This document shows positions 1 to 7,574 of a stretch of 7,825 bases of DNA, piece after piece. Numbering within the stretch: the stretch's first letter is position 1; the number at the start of each line of letters is the position of its first letter. Both the position numbers and the translations under genes were made by a program. The notes below the pieces were generated by a model, which saw nothing but the letters and a program-made list of their open reading frames with translations, did not search any database and was not told the DNA's origin. The DNA comes from Oscillospiraceae bacterium (GTDB taxonomy: Bacteria > Bacillota > Clostridia > UMGS1883), in NCBI GenBank assembly GCA_022508735.1, contig JAFLUQ010000067.1, positions 3,732 through 11,556 on the forward strand. The letters are read 5' to 3'.

Positions 1-66
1 CGCTGTCGGAGCTGCTGTTCTTAGAAGAGCTGCCGCTGTCGGAGCTGCTGTTCTTAGAGGAGCTGC
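1..66 (-). repeat. 33-bp in-frame tandem repeat, at least two copies
   Basis: Positions 1-33 and 34-66 are identical except for one base (A at 26, G at 59), which is a silent TCT/TCC serine change. Each unit encodes the 11-residue GSSSKNSSSDS-type block of the surface linker. The sequence just to the right (67 onward) is only a degenerate relative, and the array may continue beyond the left edge. Because 33 is a multiple of three, copy-number change would lengthen or shorten the linker without breaking the frame. Confidence 0.9.
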
Positions 67-454
67 CACTGTTCGTCGATGAACTGCCGGTGCTGTTAGA
101 GTTTTTTGAACCGGAGGAAGAACCGGAGCTGCCCGTGGAGGACTTAGAGCCGGAATTCGCGGTGGATATGTTGGCGCCGCCCTCGCTGTCGGTAAAAAGC
201 TCCTGGAGATCATCCTCGCTGTAATTTTCATCAAAGGCGGCTATTATATCACTGCTTTCAGCATCTCCGTCCGCACTGAGCCGTATCGTGGCACCGCCGT
301 CGTCTTCATCAATGTTTACCTGCTGAGCGTCACGGCTGGAGAATACCATATATGCGATTATGAAAGAAATCATAAACACCAGCAGCGCTCCGAGCACTAT
401 CAATGCGCCGATAAGACCTCTGTTTTTTCTTCTCTTTTTTCTCTTCTTGGCCAT
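1..454 (-). CDS. Partial single-pass membrane protein with Ser-rich extracellular linker (C-terminus outside window)
   Basis: The reading frame opens with ATG at 454-452 and stays open for 151 codons to the window edge, so the stop and any functional C-terminal domain are missing. Residues 2-12 are almost all Lys/Arg (MAKKRKKRRKN). Residues 13-38 form one long hydrophobic segment, which by the positive-inside rule gives an N-in, C-out anchor. Residues 48-92 are acidic, and from about residue 97 the chain is low-complexity Ser/Gly/Asn/Lys/Asp, like a flexible wall-spanning linker. An 11-residue unit, GSSSKNSSSDS, is repeated at the edge. A ribosome binding site GGAAAGG lies at 465-471, 10 bases before the ATG. 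The gene follows addA in the same direction after an 88-bp gap and probably has its own promoter at 553-580. This architecture is common for cell-surface enzymes and wall-binding proteins in Firmicutes, but I do not recognise the family and assign no function. Confidence 0.85.
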   Translation of the reverse strand, partial: MAKKRKKRRKNRGLIGALIVLGALLVFMISFIIAYMVFSSRDAQQVNIDEDDGGATIRLSADGDAESSDIIAAFDENYSEDDLQELFTDSEGGANISTANSGSKSSTGSSGSSSGSKNSNSTGSSSTNSGSSSKNSSSDSGSSSKNSSSDS

Positions 455-471
455 ATCACATTTACCTTTCC

Positions 472-484
472 GGCCGCACGGGCC
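472..484 (-). repeat. Small GC inverted repeat next to the ribosome binding site
   Basis: GGCC at 472-475 and GGCC at 481-484 flank a 5-base loop, an isolated GC block in an AT-rich spacer. In the leader of the membrane-protein gene it ends directly against the GGAAAGG ribosome binding site (465-471), so it might affect translation. With a 4-bp stem it is weak. It is not a convincing terminator for addA, because on the minus strand no T-run follows; the T-run at 486-492 faces the plus strand, where no gene ends. Confidence 0.3.
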
Positions 485-542
485 ATTTTTTTGAAATGAT
501 ATATTATAGTTTATCGCTGAAATACTTTTTTTCGACAGTCAG

Positions 543-3500
543 CTATACCTCTATTATATCACCTTTATAAAATAAGTAAAGATATTTTTGAATTTTTTTG
601 TCACAAAATTTTAAATTTATTGCTTTTGAGTAGTAATTTAGCTGTTTTTCGTATTTTTGAACGATATTTTGCGGATCGGTGTAGTGATCGGTTTTGTAGT
701 CCACCAGCACGATACGGTCGTCCTCGAGGAAGAAGCAGTCGATTATGCCCTGCACGGCCACGGTCTCGCACCCGGAGGGGTCGCCGTTCGGGAGGATGCC
801 CAGCTCTGACGCGGGCAGGTTCATCATGAACGGAGCCTCGCGGAAGAGCTTCTTCGCCCGGCGCATACGCTGCCCCAGCGGGCTGTCAAGGAGAAGCTGC
901 ACCCGGTCTGCTATGATAAGCCTATGCTCGGCCTCGGAGATTATGCCCCTCTCAAGCATTTCGTCTATCTGCCCGGCGGCCGGGCGGCTCAGGTCGAGGT
1001 GCTCCATAACGGTGTGATAGGCCGTGCCAAGCTCGGCGGCGGTAAGCGCCTTTTCAGCCTCAATAAAGGCCGGAGCTCGCAGCGGCTCGCGGTATTCCTC
1101 GCCGCGGCTCAGCTCAGTTTCGGTGATATTCTCGTCGGGAGGAGCGGCCTTCAGGGCCGAAACGCTGACCTTTGCCGGGATAAGGGAGGCCTCTGCTGTC
1201 TCATCGAAGCCCAAGAGCCTCCCAAAGCTCTCGGCTGCATCTTCGCTGAAGGCTTCGCCCTCGGGCTCTTCAGGCGGCTCGGGCGGTGCAACGTCCTCGC
1301 GGGCAAGGACGGTCAGGTCGAAAAGCTGCCCGTTCGTGGCATATTCGCCTGTCATTTTGGCAAAGCTGTTGGCCAGAAAGACCGCCTCGCTCCCGGAAAG
1401 CTCGCTGTCAAAATTGGATATTTTATTGAAGGAGGACTGATTCGGGAAGTAGCCGGAGAGTATCAGCCGCTCCCTCGGGCGGGTCATGGCAACGTATAAC
1501 AGACGTATCATCTCGCCGGAGTCCTTATATCTTTCGTGCAGCTCTATCAGAGAGGAAAGGGGCGAGTTGTGGAAATATCCCTTTTCTTCATTTATGTATT
1601 TCATAGAGAAGCCTGAGTGCTGGCTGAGCGCCCAGCTCTTAGAGATATTTTTGCGGAAAGAGCTGCATTTCGTGAAGATGACCACCGGGGCCTCGAGCCC
1701 CTTGGACTTGTGTATCGTCATAATGCGCACCACGTCCATTGACTCACTCAGCGTCTTGGCCTCCAGCTTTGAGGGCCTGGGGGAGAGGTTCTGTTTTTTC
1801 ACGTATTCAAGAAAGCTGAACAGTGCTCCGCCGCCGGCAGCCTCAAACTGCGCCGCCGCGTCGATAAGAGCGTCAAGGTTGGCCCGTGAATTTTTGTTCA
1901 TGGCCCCGGCTGAGGAGTAGAGATCGGTCTCGGTCACTATCATGTTTATGACCTCGCTGATCGGGCTGAAGTCCGCCGCGTGGCGCCAGCGGCGCAGCTT
2001 TTCGCCGAAATCCAGGCAGCGGGCAAAGAGGGCGCTGTCGCCCAGTCTTTCACCGTATTCGCCGTGACGCTGATGCCCGGGAGTGGAGAGGGCGCGGAAG
2101 ACCGCGTTAAAGGGCCTCTTAGGGCTGACGGCGCGTATCTTCAGCAGGTCGTTCTCGCCAAAGCCGAACATGACGCTCCTGAGCACCCCTGCCAGAGGAA
2201 TGTCGCGGCCGTCGTTATCGATAAGGGTCAGGAGGTCGGTGACCAAGGCGACCTCTGTTTTGGAATAGAGCCCCTCGCCGCCGTCATAGAAGCAGGGGAT
2301 GCGGTTTTTCTCAAGTGCGTCCTTTATTTTTGTGCCGTCGCCCTTCATGCTGCGCAGCAGAATGATGATGTCCTTATACATTATGGGGCGGTATTTGCCG
2401 GTGGTTTTATCGTACACAGGGGCCCCTGAGGCGATAAGGGCCTTTATTTTATTTGCTACGGCCTGGGCCTCAAGCCTGAAATCGTATTTTAAGCTATTGG
2501 CATCTTCATCAACTACGGCGATGAATTCCGCCTTGGGGTTATCCTCCGGCAGCCAGCTTTCGCCGTGCTCCATCTCGTGCAGTCTGCTGTAGTCGGTGCC
2601 CATGGTGCTCTCGTTTATCAGGCGGCGGAAAACCCCGTTCACGGCGCCGATGACAGAGCTGTTAGAGCGGTAGTTCAGGTTCATGGTTATGAGCTTGTCG
2701 TTTTCGCCGCCGAGGGAGCAGCGGGCGTTAAATATCTCAGGCTCGGAGTAGCGGAAGCCGTATATGCTCTGCTTCACGTCGCCCACCATGAAAAGCTTCC
2801 CCTTTGATATGGCGTCAAACACGGCCTTCTGGCGAAGGTCTATGTCCTGCGCTTCGTCAACGTAGATCTCGTCATACAGCTCTCTGAGCTCAAGGGCCGT
2901 CTCGGAGGGGGAGCCGTCTTCATTTGTCAGCAGCCCAAGCACTAAATATACACAGGCTGAAAAGCTGATGGTCTTTTTTTCCATGCACCTTTTAAGCTCC
3001 TCGCGGAAGAGGCACCGGGTCAGCTCGCAGACGGCGGTTATGGCCGGGGCGATCTCGGCGCGGTAGATGTCGACCTCCTCGGGGGAGGCGAGGAAGTAGT
3101 TAAGCATATGATTTTTCCCTTGATTTTTCCAGATCCCCTGCATGTTTTTCATGACCATTTTGGCATGGGGCTCACCTATGCGGCCATTCTTGTCGTCCTC
3201 CTCGACGGACAGCCGCATGAGGGGAGTGCTCTGTATAAGCGCGTAGGCCTCGGCATAGTTCGTGGGCTCGGGCAGGGCCTCGAGCCTTTCTATAGCCAAG
3301 GTATAGGTAGATATATTTTTTGAATTGCTTAGAGAGGCCAGCTCGCGGCGGAGCGTGGCCAGAACGTCGCTTTTGAAGTTCGCCGCCAGTCTGGCGGCCA
3401 TGCGGCTGTAGGCCGTTTCGTTAAAGGGGCGGCGATAGTCGGCTATGCAGCTGTCGAGCCAGGCGTCGGGGTCGGGGCAGGAGGCTATGCAGTCCTTTAT

Positions 3501-4169
3501 CTCGTAGACGTAGTCCACATAGTCTGTGGTGTTGTCTGAGGTGTCGGCCTGGGACGTAAAGTCGTTGACGCGCTTGGGACTCCCGTAGTTCATGGCCAGA
3601 AGCTCAAAGCCGTCAAGAACCTCGTCGGCCTTGTCTTTGTCGGGGAACATGGCCGCAAAGCTGTCGGCCTTTTTGGCATAGGCCGGGAGCAGCTCGTCGC
3701 CCTTTCGCCTTGCCAGAGCCGCGCTGAATATCTCAACAAGGTCCCTGAGGGCCTCTGCCGTTATGTTTTTCACGCTGTCCTCGTCGCCGACGGTGAAATC
3801 GCCGGGGAGACCCGGCACCTTGAAGAAGTTCTGCCGAAGGAGGCGATAGCAGAAGGAGTCGATAGTGCAGATGTCGGCGCCGCCCAGAAGTGCCGACTGC
3901 CGCTCAAGCTGACGGCGGCGGTCGGGGTCTGTCTCACTCCGCAGCGACTCGCTTATGGCGGAGCCTATGCGCGAGCGCATTTCCGCCGCGGCCGACCGGG
4001 TGAAGGTCAATATGAGCAGCCGGTTCACGTCCACGGGGTTTTCACCGGTTATGCGGCGCAGCACTCTTTCACCCAGCACCTGTGTCTTGCCGCTGCCGGC
4101 TGCCGCGCTGACGGTTATGTTTTTCGGGCTCTCGAGCACGGCGGCCTCCTGATATTCATTAAACTTCAT
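543..4169 (-). CDS. addA: AddA, ATP-dependent helicase/nuclease subunit A
   Basis: AddA is the motor and one of the two nucleases of the cytoplasmic AddAB complex, which unwinds and degrades double-strand DNA ends until it meets Chi, yielding a 3' tail for RecA. At 1208 residues it has normal family length. All UvrD/Rep superfamily 1A motifs are present in order: Q-motif-like NEYQ (4-7); Walker A SAAAGSGKT (21-29, K28); Ia LTFTRSAAAEM; ICTIDSFC; motif II VDEAQD (D438, E439); motif III VGDVKQSIYGFR; motif IV LNYRSN; motif V TIHKSKGLE; motif VI YVAMTRPRER (R897 region). The C-terminal RecB-type nuclease shows AYHTVMEHL, QGIIDCFF, VDYKTD (D1157, K1159) and QLNYY, so it looks active. Motif II reads DEAQD where many AddA proteins have DEYQD. 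The ATG is chosen for its full Shine-Dalgarno at 4176-4186. The last roughly 40 codons are very AT-rich. Function is predicted from motifs only. Confidence 0.98.
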   Translation of the reverse strand: MKFNEYQEAAVLESPKNITVSAAAGSGKTQVLGERVLRRITGENPVDVNRLLILTFTRSAAAEMRSRIGSAISESLRSETDPDRRRQLERQSALLGGADICTIDSFCYRLLRQNFFKVPGLPGDFTVGDEDSVKNITAEALRDLVEIFSAALARRKGDELLPAYAKKADSFAAMFPDKDKADEVLDGFELLAMNYGSPKRVNDFTSQADTSDNTTDYVDYVYEIKDCIASCPDPDAWLDSCIADYRRPFNETAYSRMAARLAANFKSDVLATLRRELASLSNSKNISTYTLAIERLEALPEPTNYAEAYALIQSTPLMRLSVEEDDKNGRIGEPHAKMVMKNMQGIWKNQGKNHMLNYFLASPEEVDIYRAEIAPAITAVCELTRCLFREELKRCMEKKTISFSACVYLVLGLLTNEDGSPSETALELRELYDEIYVDEAQDIDLRQKAVFDAISKGKLFMVGDVKQSIYGFRYSEPEIFNARCSLGGENDKLITMNLNYRSNSSVIGAVNGVFRRLINESTMGTDYSRLHEMEHGESWLPEDNPKAEFIAVVDEDANSLKYDFRLEAQAVANKIKALIASGAPVYDKTTGKYRPIMYKDIIILLRSMKGDGTKIKDALEKNRIPCFYDGGEGLYSKTEVALVTDLLTLIDNDGRDIPLAGVLRSVMFGFGENDLLKIRAVSPKRPFNAVFRALSTPGHQRHGEYGERLGDSALFARCLDFGEKLRRWRHAADFSPISEVINMIVTETDLYSSAGAMNKNSRANLDALIDAAAQFEAAGGGALFSFLEYVKKQNLSPRPSKLEAKTLSESMDVVRIMTIHKSKGLEAPVVIFTKCSSFRKNISKSWALSQHSGFSMKYINEEKGYFHNSPLSSLIELHERYKDSGEMIRLLYVAMTRPRERLILSGYFPNQSSFNKISNFDSELSGSEAVFLANSFAKMTGEYATNGQLFDLTVLAREDVAPPEPPEEPEGEAFSEDAAESFGRLLGFDETAEASLIPAKVSVSALKAAPPDENITETELSRGEEYREPLRAPAFIEAEKALTAAELGTAYHTVMEHLDLSRPAAGQIDEMLERGIISEAEHRLIIADRVQLLLDSPLGQRMRRAKKLFREAPFMMNLPASELGILPNGDPSGCETVAVQGIIDCFFLEDDRIVLVDYKTDHYTDPQNIVQKYEKQLNYYSKAINLKFCDKKIQKYLYLFYKGDIIEV
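553..580 (-). promoter_or_regulatory. Probable extended -10 promoter for the membrane-protein gene, inside the 3' end of addA
   Basis: On the minus strand TGATATAAT (553-561) is a perfect extended -10 element, with TATAAT at 553-558. A -35 candidate TTTACT at 575-580 matches four of six consensus bases with a 16-bp spacer. Transcription would start near 546 and leave a leader of about 90 bases before the ATG at 454. The element is embedded in the last codons of addA (GDIIEV). A second bare TATAAT at 503-508 has no acceptable -35 and is the weaker choice. Confidence 0.55.
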
Positions 4170-7100
4170 TTCCGGTCACCTCCTTTACATCGTTATCATT
4201 TTCAAGGGCTTCGCGCATTTCCACAAGGGCTTCGCGGCTGTTTGCCGGTATTTCCCTGAGCCGGTCGTCGCCGCTTATTTTGCAAACTCCGCCGTAGGGG
4301 CAGTATTCACAGCGGGTGTGTTGGCCGTCCTTAATGGGGGAAACAGGCACCTCGCCGTCATATACCCGTGCAGCGATGCGTTTTATACTCCTTTTAACGT
4401 AGCTGAGCACGGTGTTCATCTCGTCGGCCTCTATCTCGGCCACGTTTTTGCGCTCGGCCATTCTGCCTGCCACGGCCACGCCGGTCAGGCGGTCATTTTT
4501 TTCGGAGCTGTCGCTGCCGAGCTTAGCCACAGTGGGCACCTCGGTCAGGTTGAAATACAGCACCGCCGCCGGGCGGCTGTTCTCCTCGGCCTCAAGATAG
4601 CTGCCCATATAGGCGAAAAGCTGCAGCTGAAGTCCGTTAAGTATCTTGGAAAAGCTTATTTCCTTGCCGCTGCTCTTGTAGTCTATTATCCTCACAAGGT
4701 CAACTATTTTGAGCTGGCCGTTTTCTTCTATCTTAACGCCCTTTCTTACGTCCGCCCGGTCTATGCGGCCGCGGAAGCGGGCCGTGCGCCCGTCGGGCAG
4801 GGTGATCTTTGTGGGAGGGATGCGCCCGCCCTCGTCGATTATGACCTCGTTCCCGGTGGGGACGAACAGCTCGTCCTCTATCTGGGCGCGTATCTCCTCG
4901 ATGCACTTACGGGCCATGCGTTCTATGCGTTCTATAGAGAAGCCGAAGCGCGGGTCCGCCGCTATCTGCCGGCTGAGCCCCAGGCGTATCTCGGCGCAGA
5001 CCCGGCTGAAGGCGGCGTCGGTATATTCGTCGGTAACGGCCTTCCAGTCGCCGCCCTTTTCCCGCATTACGTAGCCGCAGAAGCCGTCGATTATGTTATG
5101 CAGCAGATTTCCGCTGTCGGCAGGATTTATGTTCATGGGGGTTATGTCCTTAAGGCGCAGAATGTTCTGAGCAAAGTACGAGAAGGGGCAGGCCGCGTAG
5201 GTCTCGAGGGACGAGGGGCTGAGAGCCAGGTCGCCGCCGAGCACCTTTTTTAGCAGCTCGCCGTCAAGAGGCTCGGTGAGTGCGGCGTCGCTTCTCATGT
5301 CGCGGGTCAGCTTAATGAGCTTCGGGCCGTAGGTCGGGTCCTTCAGCAGCAGGGAATACAGCATGCGCCAGAATTTGCCCTCGCGCCGCTCGCCCAGAGC
5401 CGTGCCAAGCTCAAGAAAGGCCGCCGCCTTTGTGGCGCAGAGGTATTCGCCCTGCGGGTCGGTTATATCCTCGGTCTCCTTAAGCTCGGGGAACATGAGC
5501 CGCACCTGCTTTACAACAGGGCCGGGGCGATAGTTTCCGCCGTCACTTGCCGAAATGGGGTGGCTTAAATACAGCTGCTCCTTAGCTGAGGACAGGGCCT
5601 CATACACGAGGAACCTTTCGTTTTCGGTCTTTTCGCTGACGCCGGGGGGCAGCTCTATGCCGTAATCCTCAGTCAGGAGCCCGGCCTCGGCCTCGGTAAA
5701 TATGGAGTTATTCTGGAAGCTCCTGGGGAACACGTCCTCACAGAGCCCCAGCAGGAACACAATGTCGTCGCTGCCGCCCTTCATGCGCTCAATGTCGCCA
5801 TAGATGACGCTGTCGGCCATGGGGGGCACAACGCCGATTTGTACGGCAGAGCAGGCGGTCTTGACCGCGTCGTAAAATTCCTCGGGAGTTATCTCGCTGT
5901 CACCGAACACGGTGCAGATATCGTCAAGTATGTCTATGAGCAGGTTATATACCTGCCGCGTTTCGGCGGCTCCGCGAAGGTCGCCCTGCTTCTCCTGCTC
6001 CATGGCCGCGCCCTTGGCTGAGGAGGGCAGGTCGGCCGCCAGCATGAAGTCATATATGCCGCGGGCGTAAAGAGTGCCGCTGCGGCTCTCAGACAGGCAG
6101 ACGCGCAGGGGGTCTATCAGCTCCCAAAGCTCTCTCCTGCGTTCGTTTATATCGCTTAAGTCCTCCCGCGCTTCGCCGCGGCCGTAGTCCACGGAGCTGT
6201 AGGCTCCGCGAATGAAGGTGAAGTCCTCGCTCCAGTTCCAGGAGCGCACTCCGGCCTCGATGCAGTAGTCCTCAAGCCGGCCGCAGCGCCCCCCGTGGGG
6301 GGCAAAGGGGTTTTTGGCAAAGCTGAACACGTTTTCGTGGCTGAAGCCGTGAATGGCCAGCTCCATTGCCGACAGCAGGAACTGCGCCGCGCTGTGCCCG
6401 GACAGCGGCCGCTTGGCGTCAACAAACACGGGAATGGAATATATGGGGAAGACGCGTTTTATGTAGTCGGAATAGGTGCTAAGGTCGCGGGCCACGACGG
6501 TTATATCGCGGTAGCGCCGCCCCTTTCGCACAAGGCGGGCGATAGTCGCCGCCACGCGGCGCACCTCCTCAAAGGGATTTTTAGAGGTGTGGAGGTTGAT
6601 GTGCGGGGCCGGGTCGCCTTTAAACCTTGCGGAGCCTTCATAGTAATTGTCTGCCAGAAATCTCAGCGGCAGGGGGCGGGCTGACGCTCCGGTCAGCTCG
6701 TACTTATTGAAGTCGAGCCCGTACTCGTAGGCCGCGCGGCGAAGCCCCTCAATGAGCTTGCCCGTGGTGGCGAACTCGGGTCTCTCGGCGTGGCACACCG
6801 CCACGAACACATTGTCGGCCCGCTGTGCGATGAGGGCCACGCACTGGCGCTGAAGCAGATTAAGATCGGAAAAGTGGCGTATGCACACGGTCTTTCCCTC
6901 AAAAAAGCGGCACTCGGGCAGACTGAGCATACGCTTAAGCTCCTGCATATCGTCGTCCGCATCACAGAAAAGGCCCTTATCCAAAAGAGCGTTATAGCTC
7001 TCAAGGGCCAGAAGGCAGTCGTGTATTTTGCCCTTGAGGGGCATGGCGTCTTCGAGTTTATCCTCAGCGGCGCGGAGCTTATCGGCGGTGACGCCGTAGC

Positions 7101-7488
7101 GCTTGAAGCCCGTGATAAGGGTGCTGACAGTGGAGGTCAGGTCGCGCTTTTTTATCACGCCGCGAAACAGGCGGAAATCGTCCTTATCTATGCCGGAGAG
7201 GGCGTGCATGACGGCCATCTCCCGGGCAGGGGCGGTGAGCCTTTTCCGCCCGGAGGGGAAGGAGGCGCGCAGCTTATAAAACAGGCGCGAAAAGCTTAGC
7301 ACCTCCGGGTTCCCCAGGCCGGACACGCCAAAAAAGCCGATGAGGCGCTCCTCCTCGGAAAAGGTGCTCTGGTCCGGCACAAGGGCAAGCGCCCCGTTTT
7401 CCGACAGCGGAGAGCGTTCCTTCATCAGCCGCATTATTTCATTTTCCAGCGACCGCTCGTCGGGCGAGGTTATGACGGTTATTGGCAT
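4159..7488 (-). CDS. addB: AddB, helicase-nuclease subunit B with iron-sulfur nuclease domain; N-terminal P-loop absent
   Basis: AddB is the partner of AddA; it carries the second nuclease and, by family knowledge, the Chi-recognition site. Numbering is from ATG 7488 (1109 residues, usual family length). Family landmarks: VPDQSTF (37-43), EVLSFSRL (62-69), a UvrD-like central region (HTSKNPFEEVRRVA, ITVVARDLSTY, IPVFVDAKRPL), and YGDIERMK before VFLLGLCEDVFP. The nuclease domain has CPFSYF (C767), LLHNIIDGF (H797), GRIDRAD (D910) and IIDYKSSGK (D936, K938). C1060, C1063 and C1069 follow as CxxCxxxxxC; with C767 these are the four 4Fe-4S ligands. The usual N-terminal Walker A is replaced by ITSPDERSL. 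A GTG at 7497 is in frame, but AAGGA at 7499-7503 is 10 bases from the ATG and only one base from that GTG, so I choose the ATG. An in-frame stop at 7516-7518 rules out a longer N-terminus. Confidence 0.96.
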   Translation of the reverse strand: MPITVITSPDERSLENEIMRLMKERSPLSENGALALVPDQSTFSEEERLIGFFGVSGLGNPEVLSFSRLFYKLRASFPSGRKRLTAPAREMAVMHALSGIDKDDFRLFRGVIKKRDLTSTVSTLITGFKRYGVTADKLRAAEDKLEDAMPLKGKIHDCLLALESYNALLDKGLFCDADDDMQELKRMLSLPECRFFEGKTVCIRHFSDLNLLQRQCVALIAQRADNVFVAVCHAERPEFATTGKLIEGLRRAAYEYGLDFNKYELTGASARPLPLRFLADNYYEGSARFKGDPAPHINLHTSKNPFEEVRRVAATIARLVRKGRRYRDITVVARDLSTYSDYIKRVFPIYSIPVFVDAKRPLSGHSAAQFLLSAMELAIHGFSHENVFSFAKNPFAPHGGRCGRLEDYCIEAGVRSWNWSEDFTFIRGAYSSVDYGRGEAREDLSDINERRRELWELIDPLRVCLSESRSGTLYARGIYDFMLAADLPSSAKGAAMEQEKQGDLRGAAETRQVYNLLIDILDDICTVFGDSEITPEEFYDAVKTACSAVQIGVVPPMADSVIYGDIERMKGGSDDIVFLLGLCEDVFPRSFQNNSIFTEAEAGLLTEDYGIELPPGVSEKTENERFLVYEALSSAKEQLYLSHPISASDGGNYRPGPVVKQVRLMFPELKETEDITDPQGEYLCATKAAAFLELGTALGERREGKFWRMLYSLLLKDPTYGPKLIKLTRDMRSDAALTEPLDGELLKKVLGGDLALSPSSLETYAACPFSYFAQNILRLKDITPMNINPADSGNLLHNIIDGFCGYVMREKGGDWKAVTDEYTDAAFSRVCAEIRLGLSRQIAADPRFGFSIERIERMARKCIEEIRAQIEDELFVPTGNEVIIDEGGRIPPTKITLPDGRTARFRGRIDRADVRKGVKIEENGQLKIVDLVRIIDYKSSGKEISFSKILNGLQLQLFAYMGSYLEAEENSRPAAVLYFNLTEVPTVAKLGSDSSEKNDRLTGVAVAGRMAERKNVAEIEADEMNTVLSYVKRSIKRIAARVYDGEVPVSPIKDGQHTRCEYCPYGGVCKISGDDRLREIPANSREALVEMREALENDNDVKEVTGNEV
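4176..4186 (-). promoter_or_regulatory. Full-length Shine-Dalgarno of addA inside addB
   Basis: On the minus strand AAAGGAGGTGA is an essentially complete complement to the 3' end of 16S rRNA. Its GGAGG core (4179-4183) is 9 bases before the addA ATG. It lies within the last codons of addB (KEVTGNEV), whose stop codon TAA (4159-4161) falls after the addA start. Ribosomes ending addB are therefore placed to start addA, which fits translational coupling and roughly equal amounts of the two subunits. Confidence 0.85.
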
Positions 7489-7498
7489 GAGTATCACA

Positions 7499-7503
7499 TC
7501 CTT
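7499..7503 (-). promoter_or_regulatory. Ribosome binding site deciding the addB start
   Basis: AAGGA on the minus strand lies 10 bases upstream of the ATG at 7488-7486. The alternative in-frame GTG at 7497-7495 begins one base after it, which is too close for normal initiation. Another ATG at 7500-7498 is followed immediately by TGA and is not used. Confidence 0.7.
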
Positions 7504-7526
7504 AATAGTTAGGAGTTATGTGTTGT

Positions 7527-7574
7527 AAAAGCAAAATAGCCGCCCTCTCCTGCACTTGAGACGCGGCTAATTTT
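7527..7574 (-). terminator. Intrinsic terminator in the addB leader (possible attenuator)
   Basis: On the minus strand TAGCCGC (7569-7563) pairs perfectly with GCGGCTA (7543-7537). An inner stem TCTC/GAGA (7561-7558 with 7549-7546) closes an 8-base loop, with a small 1x2 internal loop between the two stems. AAAA (7574-7571) precedes the hairpin, and TTTTGCTTTT (7536-7527) follows it as the T-tract. The hairpin stands between the promoter at 7621-7649 and addB, with only about 40 bases left before the addB ATG and no promoter visible in them. It therefore either stops most transcripts and must be read through, or it ends a separate small RNA. Confidence 0.7.

Noticed and set aside
472..492. 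Rho-independent terminator after addA
   Set aside because: The GC hairpin has only four base pairs, and its T-run lies on the plus strand side, so it would act on a plus-strand transcript, for which there is no gene.
3111..3132. Direct repeat of TGATTTTTCC
   Set aside because: It encodes the plausible AddA segment KNQGKN, is only ten bases long, and has no further copies; likely chance.
4318..5253. 311-codon open frame on the plus strand, plus many shorter plus-strand frames across 620-7299
   Set aside because: They lie antisense to addA and addB, whose motifs are unmistakable. The translations are low in recognisable motifs and typical of a GC-rich shadow frame, and I saw no convincing ribosome binding site or promoter for them.
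6156..6425. Minus-strand 89-codon frame (and a similar one at 6693-7004) overlapping addB
   Set aside because: They overlap addB in another frame, are rich in Arg/Ala/Pro/Ser from GC-biased codons, and lack any family motif.
7498..7560. Possible leader peptide starting at GTG in the addB leader (GTG at 7555-7553, ending at a TAA near 7506)
   Set aside because: No Shine-Dalgarno precedes it, the start lies within the terminator loop, and the peptide has no run of regulatory codons.
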